From the NCBI RefSeq assembly GCF_903970965.1, contig NZ_CAJCKW010000008.1, positions 62,001-126,000 of the forward strand: a stretch of DNA of 64,000 bases, given 5' to 3'. A program made the translations under genes and the position numbers. The notes below the pieces were generated by a model that was given only the letters and a program-made list of their open reading frames with translations, did not search any database and was not told where the DNA came from. Source of the DNA: Aureimonas sp. ME7. Lineage in GTDB: Bacteria; Pseudomonadota; Alphaproteobacteria; Rhizobiales; Rhizobiaceae. Shown piece by piece: positions 26,098 through 34,421 of this stretch; positions within the stretch are counted from its first letter, which is position 1; each line of letters starts with the position of its first letter.

Positions 26098-27966
26098 TCA
26101 ACGCTCGTCCGCTGGCCGGTGCGGGATCCCGGAACCCTTGTTCGCCGCGCGCCAGCGCGCGGCGAAAGGCTCATCGGGCAGGCCGATGCCGGTCAGGAAG
26201 CGCATCGGCAGGCTGGCGCGAAGACCCGACGCGTCCAGCCGCTCGATACGTCCGAACAGCTGCCGCTCGAGGCACAGGTGGACGAGCCGCAGTCCGAAGT
26301 CCGAAGGGGGCGCCGAGGCGCCGGCGCCCGGCGGCGAGATCCATTCGAGACGAAGGCTTTCCCCCTCGATCGCGGTGCGTAGAACCACCGGCTGCGGGCC
26401 CCCCAAGCCGCCGTGAAGGCGTTGGTTCACGGCGAGTTCGTGCAGCGCCTGCGCCATCGGCGCGACCGCTTCCGCCCGCATCGCGATCTCCGGTCCCTCG
26501 CAGCGGATCGGCACCCGCTCTTCCTCGGCCGTGCGCGCCGCAAGCTTCGACAGGGCGGTGGCGGACCATTCGGAATGCGACAAGAGGTCGTGGGCGCGCG
26601 ACAGGGCCATGATCCGGCCCGACGCTCTATCCGCAAGCGCCTCGTCGCTTCCGGGACTGCGAAGGGTATGGTTGACGACCGACAGGAGAACCGAGAGCGT
26701 GTTGCGGACGCGGTGGTTCAGTTCGGCGAGAAGAAGGTCCTTCTGGCGGTCGCGCTCGCGAAGGGAGCGGTCGGACGCTTCCAGTGCGCCGGCAATGGCT
26801 TCCAACTCGCCCACCCGGCCCTGCCGACGGGCCCCGCCGGTTCCGGTGCCGGTGGCCGCTGCCATGGCCTGAAGCGAGACGACCTCGCGCACCAGTCGGC
26901 GGGAGTAAAGACGCGCCAGAGCGACGGATGTCGCCAGCGTCAGGAGAATAACGGCACCCACACCGAGAGCCAGCCACCGGACCGGAGCATCGAGCGCGGA
27001 ACGCGGCACTGCCACCACCACGCGCCAGTCGCTGGTGTCGAGCTTGTCGAAGGCTGCGAAGACCGGGGCTCCACTGAGCGAAGTGGTTTCGGGGATGGTG
27101 CCCGACCGGACGCCGTCGATCGCCTCCAGAAACTGGGCCGGGGCCGCTTGCCCGATGAACCGATCCTGCGCCAGCGAGCGCGCGATCACGCGGCCTCTGC
27201 CGTCCAGTACCGTCGCGATCCAGTCCGCAGGGAGCCCGGCATTCGAGGGGATTTCGCCGATCATGTCCGGCGAGATCGCCATGTTCATCGCGTATCGCAC
27301 CGCGCCGCCCACTTCGAGCGGGACATCGACGAGAATGTAGCTTTGATGGGTAAGAGCGCCGGTATAAAGGTCCGAAACGGTGGGCTGGCCTTGCGAGAAG
27401 ACGCGCGCATCCGCTTCCAGGAGCGCCGGGTCGTAGCTCGTGGGCAGCGGCGACCCGGCCGGCAGGAGCGTGTTCATCACTTGCCTGTGCGCCCGGTCGC
27501 GTACGGAGATCAACGTTCCGCGCGTTTCCAGGAGCTTGAGCGCCTGCGTGCGCAGGGCGGTGAAATCCTCACGCTCCACGTTCGGCGAGGTGGCGAGCGC
27601 CTGGAGGGCGGCCTTCATGGCTTCGAGCTCGCGGTCGAGCTGGCTTCGGATCGCCGCCGCCGCGTCCGCGGCGGATTCCTCGACCCGCTGGTGTTCGGAA
27701 GCCGCGTACCACCAGCCGAGACCGGCACACAGCACCAGCTGAGGCAGGAGAATCAGCGCGGCGAAGATCAGAAGATGCCATCGGATCGGCAGCGTGCGGC
27801 GCGCAGCGCGGGTGTCTGCGTCGCCCTCGCACTCCCCTTCCGAGCCGCGGCAGGGTGGCGAGGGCGACCCGCGCTCGCCCGCAAGGAAGCGGCGTCGAGC
27901 CGAAGGCCGACCAAGCAGCCGGACAGGGGTCTCCTTGCAGGATCGAGCCGGATCGGGAACGCGCAT
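26098..27966 (-). CDS. Membrane HWE/HisKA_2-type sensor histidine kinase
   Basis: A 622-residue sensor kinase. A transmembrane helix (about 63-85, LLIFAALILLPQLVLC), an extracytoplasmic dCACHE-like region of about 240 residues, a second helix (about 340-362, WLALGVGAVILLTLATSVAL) and the phospho-acceptor box LLLAELNHRVRNTLSVLLSVV with His418 are visible. This box is of the HWE/HisKA_2 type, as in general-stress kinases that act on PhyR-like regulators in alphaproteobacteria. The ATP domain is short: HELAVNQRLHGGLG as N-box and FGLRLVHLCLERQLFG at the end. I chose ATG 27966 (MRVPDPARS), since the longer frame adds a basic, unconserved tail. No response regulator lies nearby; the acetyltransferase gene follows directly. 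Confidence 0.85.
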   Translation of the reverse strand: MRVPDPARSCKETPVRLLGRPSARRRFLAGERGSPSPPCRGSEGECEGDADTRAARRTLPIRWHLLIFAALILLPQLVLCAGLGWWYAASEHQRVEESAADAAAAIRSQLDRELEAMKAALQALATSPNVEREDFTALRTQALKLLETRGTLISVRDRAHRQVMNTLLPAGSPLPTSYDPALLEADARVFSQGQPTVSDLYTGALTHQSYILVDVPLEVGGAVRYAMNMAISPDMIGEIPSNAGLPADWIATVLDGRGRVIARSLAQDRFIGQAAPAQFLEAIDGVRSGTIPETTSLSGAPVFAAFDKLDTSDWRVVVAVPRSALDAPVRWLALGVGAVILLTLATSVALARLYSRRLVREVVSLQAMAAATGTGTGGARRQGRVGELEAIAGALEASDRSLRERDRQKDLLLAELNHRVRNTLSVLLSVVNHTLRSPGSDEALADRASGRIMALSRAHDLLSHSEWSATALSKLAARTAEEERVPIRCEGPEIAMRAEAVAPMAQALHELAVNQRLHGGLGGPQPVVLRTAIEGESLRLEWISPPGAGASAPPSDFGLRLVHLCLERQLFGRIERLDASGLRASLPMRFLTGIGLPDEPFAARWRAANKGSGIPHRPADER

Positions 27967-28111
27967 GGGAACTTCGGACGACGACCTTCGACGACGGGAC
28001 GGGGCCCGCTTCTGTCGCCGCACAGATAGGAGTGCGATCCACCATGGAAAGCCGCCGGAAACCACGAGGGCGACGAGGCACCCTCAAGGCCCACGGCCGG
28101 GCCTGCATTCC

Positions 28112-28924
28112 CTAGCCCTTCAGGAGCCACTCGTGCTCGGGCGCATTGTGGAAACGCCAGGTGCGGCGAGGACCTGCCATCACGTTGAGATAATAAAGAT
28201 CGTACCCGTGCACGGTCGCGCAGGGGTGGTAGCCCTTGGGAACCAGCGTCACGTCGCCGTCCTCCACGGCCATGGCCTCGTCGATCTCGCGCACACCCCG
28301 CTCGTCCCGGTCGGTGTAGACGCGCTGGAACGCGAACCCTTGAGGCGGGTTCAAGCGGTGGTAGTAGGTTTCCTCCAGCGCCGATTCGCGCGGCAGGTCG
28401 TCCTGGTCGTGGCGGTGCGGCGGGTAGCTTGACGTGTTGCCGGCGGGGGTGACGACCTCCACCACGAGAAGACTGTCGGCTTCGGCGGTTTCTGGCAGGA
28501 TGTTGGCGACATGGCGGACATTGGCGCCGCGTCCGCGAACCTCCTGACCGACTTCGTCCTCGCCGATCAAGCGGGCGGGGCGCGCGCCGGGCGTTCCCGG
28601 TGCGGTGCACACGGCAAGTTCCACCGCCGTCTCGGCCACCACCTGCCAAGGGGCGCCGGCCGGCGCATAAACCGAGGCAGGCTTGCCCTCGAAGGGCGAC
28701 ATACGTCGTCCGACGGCGCCGAAGTCTTCGCCTCCCGCCGCGATCCGTGCCCGGCCCGAAACGAGAACGAGGCAGACTTCGCGGCTGTCCTCGCCGCCTG
28801 AAAGCGTCTCTCCCGGTTTCAGCTTGTGAAGCGCGAAGCCGACATAGGTCCAGCCGGCGTTTCGGGGCGTGATCTCCATAACCTTGCCGGCTTCGGCACC
28901 GGGTTTCACGAGTAGCTTCGGCAT
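28112..28924 (-). CDS. iolB: 5-deoxy-glucuronate isomerase (myo-inositol catabolism)
   Basis: A 270-residue bicupin protein matching IolB, which isomerises 5-deoxy-D-glucuronate to 2-deoxy-5-keto-gluconate in myo-inositol breakdown. The metal site is seen in YPPHRHDQDDLPRESALEE (two His and a Glu) with a later His in YHPCATVHGYD. The end (GPRRTWRFHNAPEHEWLLKG) is typical. I chose ATG 28924 because AGGAAGAGG lies just before it and the sequence MPKLLVKP is the family start; the frame is open 64 codons further upstream without homology. It stands apart from other iol genes in this window. The IolR gene and a perfect IolR-type operator lie upstream. Confidence 0.93.
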   Translation of the reverse strand: MPKLLVKPGAEAGKVMEITPRNAGWTYVGFALHKLKPGETLSGGEDSREVCLVLVSGRARIAAGGEDFGAVGRRMSPFEGKPASVYAPAGAPWQVVAETAVELAVCTAPGTPGARPARLIGEDEVGQEVRGRGANVRHVANILPETAEADSLLVVEVVTPAGNTSSYPPHRHDQDDLPRESALEETYYHRLNPPQGFAFQRVYTDRDERGVREIDEAMAVEDGDVTLVPKGYHPCATVHGYDLYYLNVMAGPRRTWRFHNAPEHEWLLKG

Positions 28925-29115
28925 CGTCGCCTCTTCCTCAGTGCCGCCACCCGACCGATAGCAAATGCCGGCGAGGTTGCGATTTGTCATTGCCATATAA
29001 GCCGCGAGACGCCCTCTGACGGCGGGCCGGCGCTTTCGGTGCGCGAGGCTCCACCGGATCAAGGGCCCAGCTTCCGCGACCGTCACCTTTGAAGCATACG
29101 GTCGGACCACCCACA

Positions 29116-29137
29116 ATATGGAACCTATTTTCCATAT
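29116..29137. promoter_or_regulatory. IolR-type operator upstream of iolB
   Basis: ATATGGAA at 29116-29123 is mirrored exactly at 29130-29137 with six bases between, giving GGAA-N6-TTCC at 29120-29133. This is the motif reported for the RpiR-type repressor IolR of Sinorhizobium meliloti. It sits 35 bases after the iolR stop and about 190 bases before the iolB start, so it should control iolB. The remaining spacer (28925-29115) shows no gene. Confidence 0.8.
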
Positions 29138-29171
29138 CGATCCCGTATGGTCCCTCCCACCCGCTGTGCCG

Positions 29172-30032
29172 TCACGAGGGGCCGTTCTGCCGCCGGTCGG
29201 CCACCGCTACGACCAAGGTCATCGCGAGGGCAAGGCTTGCGGACAGGGAGCGGAAGCCTTGAAAGTCGGCTTCCACGATCTCGAACCAAGCGCTGGCGTG
29301 GGCGCAAAGCGGGCTGAACGGGCTATCGGTGAACGCGACCAGGGGAATGCCGGCCTCCCCGGCCGTCTGCGCATGCGCGATCGTGGATGCGGCATAGGGC
29401 GTGAAGGATACCGCGAGAACCGCGTCCTCTGTCGTGGCGAAAGACATGGTTTCCGTGTCGGTGCCCAGCGGCGAGCCGATCAGGGTGTTGCGGATGCCGA
29501 GCGTGCCGAAGGCGTAGCTCAGATAGGACGACACCGGAAAGGAGCGTCGCTGACCCAGGAGATAGATGGTCTCGGCCCCGGCGAGGATCGTGGCTGCCCG
29601 GTCGAGGACGGAGAGATCGGTGCGCTCGTGAACCGCGGAAATCGAGCGCGAGGCGGCTTCGCACAGGCCGTCGAGGAAGCCGGCCGTCTTGGCCGCGTCG
29701 TGCCCGCGCGCGCGAAGAGACAGCATCCGCTCGTCATAGTTCGACACATGGTTACGCAGCCGCTCGCGAAACACGGCCTGGAGATCGGTGAAGCCGGCAA
29801 AGCCGAGGGCCTGGCCGAAGCGCACCAGCGTCGAAGGTTGGACGCCGGCGTCTTCTGCGATCTTGGCGACGGTACCGAGCGCGATTTCGTCGGGCTGCGC
29901 CAGCGCGAAGGCGGCCACCTGTTTCAGCCGCTTGGGCAGGCGGATGTCGCCGTTCGCCAGACGCTCCCGAAGCTCGGCGAAGGTTTCGGGCGGTGCGTTC
30001 GGCGGGAGATCGGGAATCGGGTCGTCCGTCAT
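29172..30032 (-). CDS. iolR: RpiR-family transcriptional regulator, probable IolR
   Basis: A 286-residue regulator. The N-terminal HTH_6 domain (about 15-90: LPKRLKQVAAFALAQPDEIA, TVAKIAEDAGVQPSTLVRF) binds DNA, and the C-terminal SIS domain (about 125-265: GAETIYLLGQRRSFPVSSYL, SFTPYAASTIAHAQ) binds a sugar phosphate-like ligand. In Rhizobiales the inositol repressor IolR is of this family and responds to a pathway intermediate. The gene lies just upstream of iolB and a perfect GGAA-N6-TTCC site, which makes the IolR assignment strong. A one-mismatch site AGAA-N6-TTCC at 30110-30123, 78 bases before the start, would allow autoregulation. Its other likely targets are not in this window. Confidence 0.82.
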   Translation of the reverse strand: MTDDPIPDLPPNAPPETFAELRERLANGDIRLPKRLKQVAAFALAQPDEIALGTVAKIAEDAGVQPSTLVRFGQALGFAGFTDLQAVFRERLRNHVSNYDERMLSLRARGHDAAKTAGFLDGLCEAASRSISAVHERTDLSVLDRAATILAGAETIYLLGQRRSFPVSSYLSYAFGTLGIRNTLIGSPLGTDTETMSFATTEDAVLAVSFTPYAASTIAHAQTAGEAGIPLVAFTDSPFSPLCAHASAWFEIVEADFQGFRSLSASLALAMTLVVAVADRRQNGPS

Positions 30033-30412
30033 TCGTCACAAGGGTCCTCGGTGGGGCAACTCCTTGTCTAGCGCGGATCGGGGTGGGCATGACACCCGGG
30101 CAGGCCACGAGAATACAAGTTCCCTCATGGTGGGATGTCGAGCGCAGCGTTCCATTCATCCCGTCGGCGCAGCCGCGATCCGCCCGAACGCGTCTGGCGC
30201 TTCATCGCCGAGGATGAGCCCATGCCTGTGGTCGCCTCGCGAGCTTTGGCTCGCAACGATCCGGGACGCATCGCCGGACGCGGCGTGTCTGCCGCGCGAA
30301 TGCCGGATGATGCCGGCTTGCCGGAATCTCCACCCGAGACGGGTCGGGGCAGGTTGCCCGCGCGCCCAGGAAGGCAGCGCGCGGGTGTCGGCCGATGGCC
30401 AACCGCCGAGGG
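30033..30412. other. Gene-free spacer between iolR and the superoxide dismutase gene
   Basis: A 380-base gap holding the iolR promoter region (including the AGAA-N6-TTCC half-matching operator at 30110-30123), a hairpin GCGAGC/GCTCGC at 30239-30254, and a perfect 9-bp stem at 30357-30365 with 30377-30385. The last lies 28 bases past the dismutase stop on the minus strand and may be its terminator, though without a T run. Open frames in both strands lack family resemblance. Confidence 0.5.
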
Positions 30413-31159
30413 CTACTTCGCCAGTGCGATGGCGTAGTTTTCCGACACCTTCGTCCAGTTCACCGTGTCCCACCAGCCCTTGAGGTAGTCGGCGCGGCGG
30501 TTGTTGTGCTTGAGATAGTAGGCGTGTTCCCACACGTCGTTGCCGATCACCGGTGTGCCGCGCGTGTCCGCCACGTCCATCAGCGGATTGTCCTGGTTCG
30601 GCGTCGAGGTGATGGCGAGCTGTTTGTTCTCGTCGACGATCAGCCAGGCCCAGCCGGAGCCGAAGCGATCCGTGCCGGCCTTGTTGAAAGCCTCCTTGAA
30701 GGCGTCCATCGAGCCGAACACGCTGGTGATCGCGGCCGAAAGCTCGGGCGAGGGTTCGCCGCGCCCGGCCTCCGGCGCCATGATCTGCCAGAAGAACGTG
30801 TGGTTCCAGTGGCCGCCGGCATTGTTGCGGACGGTCGCGGAGCGCTGGCCGGCGGTGGCGACGAGTTCCTCCAGGGACAGGCCGGCGAGCTGCGCATCGC
30901 CCTCCACCGCCGTGTTCAGCGCGGTGACATAGGCTTGATGGTGCTTGGAATGGTGGAGTTCCATCGTCTGCGCGTCGATCACCGGATCCAGCGCATCATA
31001 GGCGTAGCCAAGCTCGGGCAGGGTGAAGGGGGCGCTCGTTCGTGCTTCCGTGCTGGCGGCGGGCGCGGCCGTCTGGGCGAAGGCGGGCGCCATGAACGTG
31101 CCGGCAGAGGCACTGATGGCGAGCGCGAGAAGGGCGGTCTTGAGGCGGGATCGTTGCAT
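30413..31159 (-). CDS. Exported iron/manganese superoxide dismutase
   Basis: A 248-residue Fe/Mn-type superoxide dismutase that converts superoxide to oxygen and hydrogen peroxide. Unlike the usual cytoplasmic enzyme of about 200 residues, it begins with an apparent signal peptide ([20 protein letters not shown] then APAFAQ as a cleavage site near 29), so it probably acts in the periplasm. The fold is complete: [35 protein letters not shown] and [11 protein letters not shown] carry the four metal ligands (three His, one Asp). Fe or Mn use cannot be told. I chose ATG 31159, since the extension upstream lies inside the GMC gene region and has no homology. It sits alone between the iol and GMC units. 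Confidence 0.92.
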   Translation of the reverse strand: MQRSRLKTALLALAISASAGTFMAPAFAQTAAPAASTEARTSAPFTLPELGYAYDALDPVIDAQTMELHHSKHHQAYVTALNTAVEGDAQLAGLSLEELVATAGQRSATVRNNAGGHWNHTFFWQIMAPEAGRGEPSPELSAAITSVFGSMDAFKEAFNKAGTDRFGSGWAWLIVDENKQLAITSTPNQDNPLMDVADTRGTPVIGNDVWEHAYYLKHNNRRADYLKGWWDTVNWTKVSENYAIALAK

Positions 31160-31257
31160 CGGGGGAAAAGCTCCGGCGTTCGAGACGAGATCGTGTCGCT
31201 CGGCCAACGGTCGCCTTTCCCCACGCGTTGCAAAAACAAGTCGTGATCGGTCCGCCC

Positions 31258-32805
31258 CTACCGCCCGGCGAGGAACCGGTCGGCGGTGCGCAGCGACAGC
31301 GCCATGATGGTCAGCGCCGGATTGGCGATCACCGCGCTCGGAAACACCGAATTGTCCGAGATCCAAAGGTTGTGGATCTCGAATGAGCGCCCGTCCGGAT
31401 CGACCACGGCCCGGTCCTTGTCGGTTCCCATGCGGCAGGTGCCGATCGTGTGCGCGGTGCGGGCGAGAACGCGGATGTCGCGCCCGCCCGATGCTTCCAT
31501 CAGGGCCCTCATCACGCGAACGGCATGGCGGTCGATCGCCTGCTCGTTGTCGCCGAGCCCGAACGTGATCTTCGCCTTGGGAACGCCGAACTCGTCCACC
31601 TCGTCGGCAAGCTCCAGTCGGTTCTCGTCCGAGGGAAGGCATTCGGTGTTGATACCGACGCCCGCCATGAAGCGATAATCGTCCATCGCGCGCACCAGCT
31701 CGGCGCCCCAAAGGCCCCCGCCGCGAACCATCGTCGTGGCGAGCGTCAGCGGCATGACGCCGAGGCTCTGGATGAGATAACCCCCGGCGAAATCGGCATC
31801 CTTCGGGCGGACGAAATCCTCGGTGAGGATCGAGGAGGGATAGCCGCGATGGCCGCGCATTTCCTCGTCAAACCGACCCCAGACCTGCGTCGCCCCGTGC
31901 GCCATGAAGTTGCGCCCGACCTGCCCGTTGCTGTTAAGAAGGCCGCAGTGCAGGAGAAGGCGCGGCGTTTCCACGCCGCCCGCCGCCAGAAGAAGGTTGG
32001 CGCAGCGCTGGCGATAGTCCCGGCCCTCGTGCCGATACACTACGGCGGTGACGCGGCCCTCGCGGTCGCGCTCGATGCCGTGGACGCGGCAATCGGGCCG
32101 GATCTCGGCGCCGTGGCGCACGGCCAAAGGCAGATAGGTCGTGTCCATGCTTGCCTTGGAGGCATTGCGGCAGCCCTGGTGGCAGGAGCCGCAATTGACG
32201 CAGGCCTGGCGAAGGTCGCCCCCTTCCTGGTTCCAGTCCTGGGACACGAGGGCCGCCGGCGCGTCGGTCGCGCGGATGCCGAGAGCCTGCGCGCCGCGCA
32301 TCATCGCGTCGGCCGGCGCGTTGCGTTTGGCCGCCGGCAGGGGGTAGCGACGCGCGGGATCCCAGGGATAATCGGTCGGGCCGGAAACGCCGATGAACCG
32401 CTCCACCCGCTCGATATAGCCGGTCAGCTCGGCGTGCTCGATCGGCCAGTCTTCGCCCATGCCGGTTTCGGAGCGAAGGTGGAAGTCGTGGATGCTTGGG
32501 CGTGGCGTGAAGGCGCCCCAGTGGAGCGTCGAGCCCCCGACGCCCATGCCGCTGTTGTTGGGGCCGAAGGCGGTCGGCGTCGCGCCGCCCGACAGGCGTT
32601 CCTCCATCCAGTTGATGTCGGCACCCTCGATCTCGTCGGGCGTATGCTCGCCCGGCTCGAAATTGCGGCCCGCCTCCAGCGCGACGACGCGAAGGCCCTT
32701 GGCGGCAAGCTTTGCCAGCAGCGGAGCGCCGCCGGCGCCGGTGCCGACGACCACGAGATCCACCACCTCGTCGAGGCCGTGGCGGCGCATGACATCGAGC
32801 TTCAT
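31258..32805 (-). CDS. GMC-family FAD-dependent oxidoreductase (dehydrogenase large subunit)
   Basis: A 515-residue flavoprotein of the glucose-methanol-choline family. The FAD loop [12 protein letters not shown] is at residues 18-29, LEAG follows, then [17 protein letters not shown] and [16 protein letters not shown]. The catalytic region ends with [13 protein letters not shown] and [19 protein letters not shown] cysteine group [11 protein letters not shown] (about 210-220) is seen in gluconate 2-dehydrogenase-like large subunits. Such enzymes oxidise sugars or alcohols and pass electrons to quinone or cytochrome. No signal peptide is visible. The ATG at 32805 overlaps the stop of the upstream gene by four bases, which encodes its likely small subunit fused to a hydrolase. 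No cytochrome subunit is present here; the substrate is unknown. Confidence 0.9.
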   Translation of the reverse strand: MKLDVMRRHGLDEVVDLVVVGTGAGGAPLLAKLAAKGLRVVALEAGRNFEPGEHTPDEIEGADINWMEERLSGGATPTAFGPNNSGMGVGGSTLHWGAFTPRPSIHDFHLRSETGMGEDWPIEHAELTGYIERVERFIGVSGPTDYPWDPARRYPLPAAKRNAPADAMMRGAQALGIRATDAPAALVSQDWNQEGGDLRQACVNCGSCHQGCRNASKASMDTTYLPLAVRHGAEIRPDCRVHGIERDREGRVTAVVYRHEGRDYRQRCANLLLAAGGVETPRLLLHCGLLNSNGQVGRNFMAHGATQVWGRFDEEMRGHRGYPSSILTEDFVRPKDADFAGGYLIQSLGVMPLTLATTMVRGGGLWGAELVRAMDDYRFMAGVGINTECLPSDENRLELADEVDEFGVPKAKITFGLGDNEQAIDRHAVRVMRALMEASGGRDIRVLARTAHTIGTCRMGTDKDRAVVDPDGRSFEIHNLWISDNSVFPSAVIANPALTIMALSLRTADRFLAGR

Positions 32806-34178
32806 CGCGCGGCCTCCATCGCGGGTTCCCACGCTTCGCGCTCGCCCGCACCCAAGAGGTCGAAGCCCTGCTTGCGCGCGCCGTCGCCGCCATTGGCGAA
32901 GCCGTCGAAGCCGATCCGCGCCATGGTGGCGGGGTGCGCCAACCATTGTCGCACGAGGTCGGTGCGCGCGTCCTCGAACCAGCCCGTCATCTGCTCTGCC
33001 TTCAAGGTGCCCCAGGGCGGGGCGAAGCTGCCGTCCGCCACCGCTCGGAGCCGGGCGTCCTGCTCGGTTTCGCTGGAGGTCTCCAAGCCCGCCAGGGCGT
33101 CGAGCCCGGCGCGGTAGGCTTCGAGGTCGGGGGGCAGGGTGGCGAGACGCCAACCGTCGCCGGCGCCCTTCGCCAACTGCGCCGCCACTCGTTCGGCCAG
33201 ATCGATCTGGGGCTCGTCCTGCGGCACGACCCGGGCTGCGAGCGCGCGCAGCGTCTTCATCTGCGCGCCGGAAAGGACGGAGGCGCCTTCGCCGGAAGGG
33301 CAAGCCAGATAGCGATAGGCGAGGATCGAGCGCGTCCGGGCGCTGACGCGCTCCGAGGCGATCACGGCGGCAAAGTCGGCCGGAACCGCGGGTCCGACCC
33401 CGGCACGTTCGTTCCAGAAGCGCCGGATGGCGTCCGCGACCTCGTCCGGGCGCTCCAGCGGCAGGAGATGACCGGCGCCGTCCAGCACCTCGAGTTCGGC
33501 GCCGGGATAGACGGTTCCGTTGGTTCGGCGCTGCCCGTCCGGTCCGAGGTCGCCGTCCGCGCCGCCGGCGAGGATCAGCGCGGGAAGCGGCAGGGTGCCG
33601 ACCGTTGCCGACCAGTCCTCGCGGCTGCCCCGCTCCAGCCAGGCGGCCCAGGCGCGCGGGTCGGCGCGCCGGAGATCGGCCCGCATCAAGGCGTCGTCCC
33701 GTTCGGAAAGGGGAGAGCCCACGTTGGCGTCGATGAAGCGGCGCGCGGCGGCCTCGTCGAGGTGCTGCCCACCCTGCACCCAGGACAGCATGTCCTCGCG
33801 CCGCTCCTCGTCCATCGGCTCGGGGCTCGGCGGCGAGCCGGCGAGAAGAACGACGCCGGCAAGACCGAACAGGCCGGGTTCGCCTGCCAAGGCTCGCGCG
33901 GCCAGGATCGTCGCGATCTTGCCGCCCATGCTGTGGCCGAGAAGCATCCAGCGCGGTGCGGCGCGGCCGGCGACGATGCCAGCCACGTGGCGGACCATCT
34001 CTTCGACCGAGGTGCCGAGGCTTGCCGGCGCGTCGCCGAAACCCGGCAGGTCGATCGCGATCGTTTCGAACATGTCGCCGAGGCGCGCGTCGAGAGTCGA
34101 AAACTCGGCCCGGCTGGCGCCGAGCGCATGGAGGCAGAACAGCACCGGCCGGTCCGATGCGGGCAGATCAAATGACAT
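32802..34178 (-). CDS. Alpha/beta hydrolase fused to gluconate 2-dehydrogenase subunit 3-like domain
   Basis: A 458-residue fusion. Residues about 1-265 are an alpha/beta hydrolase: LFCLHALGASRAEF as oxyanion region, nucleophile elbow LLGHSMGGKIA (serine near 98) and catalytic-His region DGAGHLLPLERP. Residues about 285-445 resemble gluconate 2-dehydrogenase subunit 3 (LRALAARVVPQDEPQ, GWFEDARTDLVRQWLAHPATMARIGFDG), the small chaperone-like partner of GMC dehydrogenases. The large subunit gene follows with a four-base overlap. The usual Tat signal of the small subunit is missing, replaced by the hydrolase. A joint dehydrogenase/lactonase or esterase function is an attractive inference, not shown. 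A LacI-type operator lies 45 bases upstream of the start. Confidence 0.8.
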   Translation of the reverse strand: MSFDLPASDRPVLFCLHALGASRAEFSTLDARLGDMFETIAIDLPGFGDAPASLGTSVEEMVRHVAGIVAGRAAPRWMLLGHSMGGKIATILAARALAGEPGLFGLAGVVLLAGSPPSPEPMDEERREDMLSWVQGGQHLDEAAARRFIDANVGSPLSERDDALMRADLRRADPRAWAAWLERGSREDWSATVGTLPLPALILAGGADGDLGPDGQRRTNGTVYPGAELEVLDGAGHLLPLERPDEVADAIRRFWNERAGVGPAVPADFAAVIASERVSARTRSILAYRYLACPSGEGASVLSGAQMKTLRALAARVVPQDEPQIDLAERVAAQLAKGAGDGWRLATLPPDLEAYRAGLDALAGLETSSETEQDARLRAVADGSFAPPWGTLKAEQMTGWFEDARTDLVRQWLAHPATMARIGFDGFANGGDGARKQGFDLLGAGEREAWEPAMEAAR

Positions 34179-34222
34179 TCACATCCACGCGAGGCAGTTT
34201 GTAGCGTGTCTAAGTTTAGGCG

Positions 34223-34236
34223 GGAAAGCGCTTCCA
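34223..34236. promoter_or_regulatory. LacI-family-type operator candidate
   Basis: GGAAAGCGCTTCCA matches the general LacI-family operator form TGNAANCGNTTNCA at every fixed position except the first. It is 45 bases upstream of the hydrolase-fusion start and within the divergent spacer shared with the DapA-like gene. No LacI-type regulator gene is in the window. Confidence 0.5.
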
Positions 34237-34357
34237 CACAGGTCTTGCAACAAACTGTCGCGATTCGGCTGGCGCCGGCAGGCAGCGAGGCCGCTTGCGC
34301 ATCCCCCTTCATCACCTGAACCGGTCGACCGACCGCACCGTCTCCATCTCTGATCAT

Positions 34358-34393
34358 TCAGAAAATACCCGTTGACCATTTTCTGACATGTCA
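34358..34393. promoter_or_regulatory. Two overlapping palindromes before the DapA-like/ABC operon
   Basis: TCAGAAAAT at 34358-34366 is mirrored exactly at 34378-34386 across 11 bases, and the perfect 10-bp palindrome TGACATGTCA follows at 34384-34393. The sites end 28 bases before the ATG at 34422. The operon's own GntR-family regulator is the obvious candidate to bind TGACATGTCA. Confidence 0.5.
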
Positions 34394-34421
34394 GCTATTG
34401 ATGCTCCGGGAGGATCGTTCC

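Noticed and set aside
28925-29171. Other small inverted repeats in the iolR-iolB spacer as extra regulatory sites
   Set aside because: Apart from the GGAA-N6-TTCC operator they are short GC-rich matches expected by chance.
31160-31711. N-terminal extension of the superoxide dismutase frame
   Set aside because: It covers the end of the GMC gene in another frame; a signal peptide begins at the ATG at 31159.
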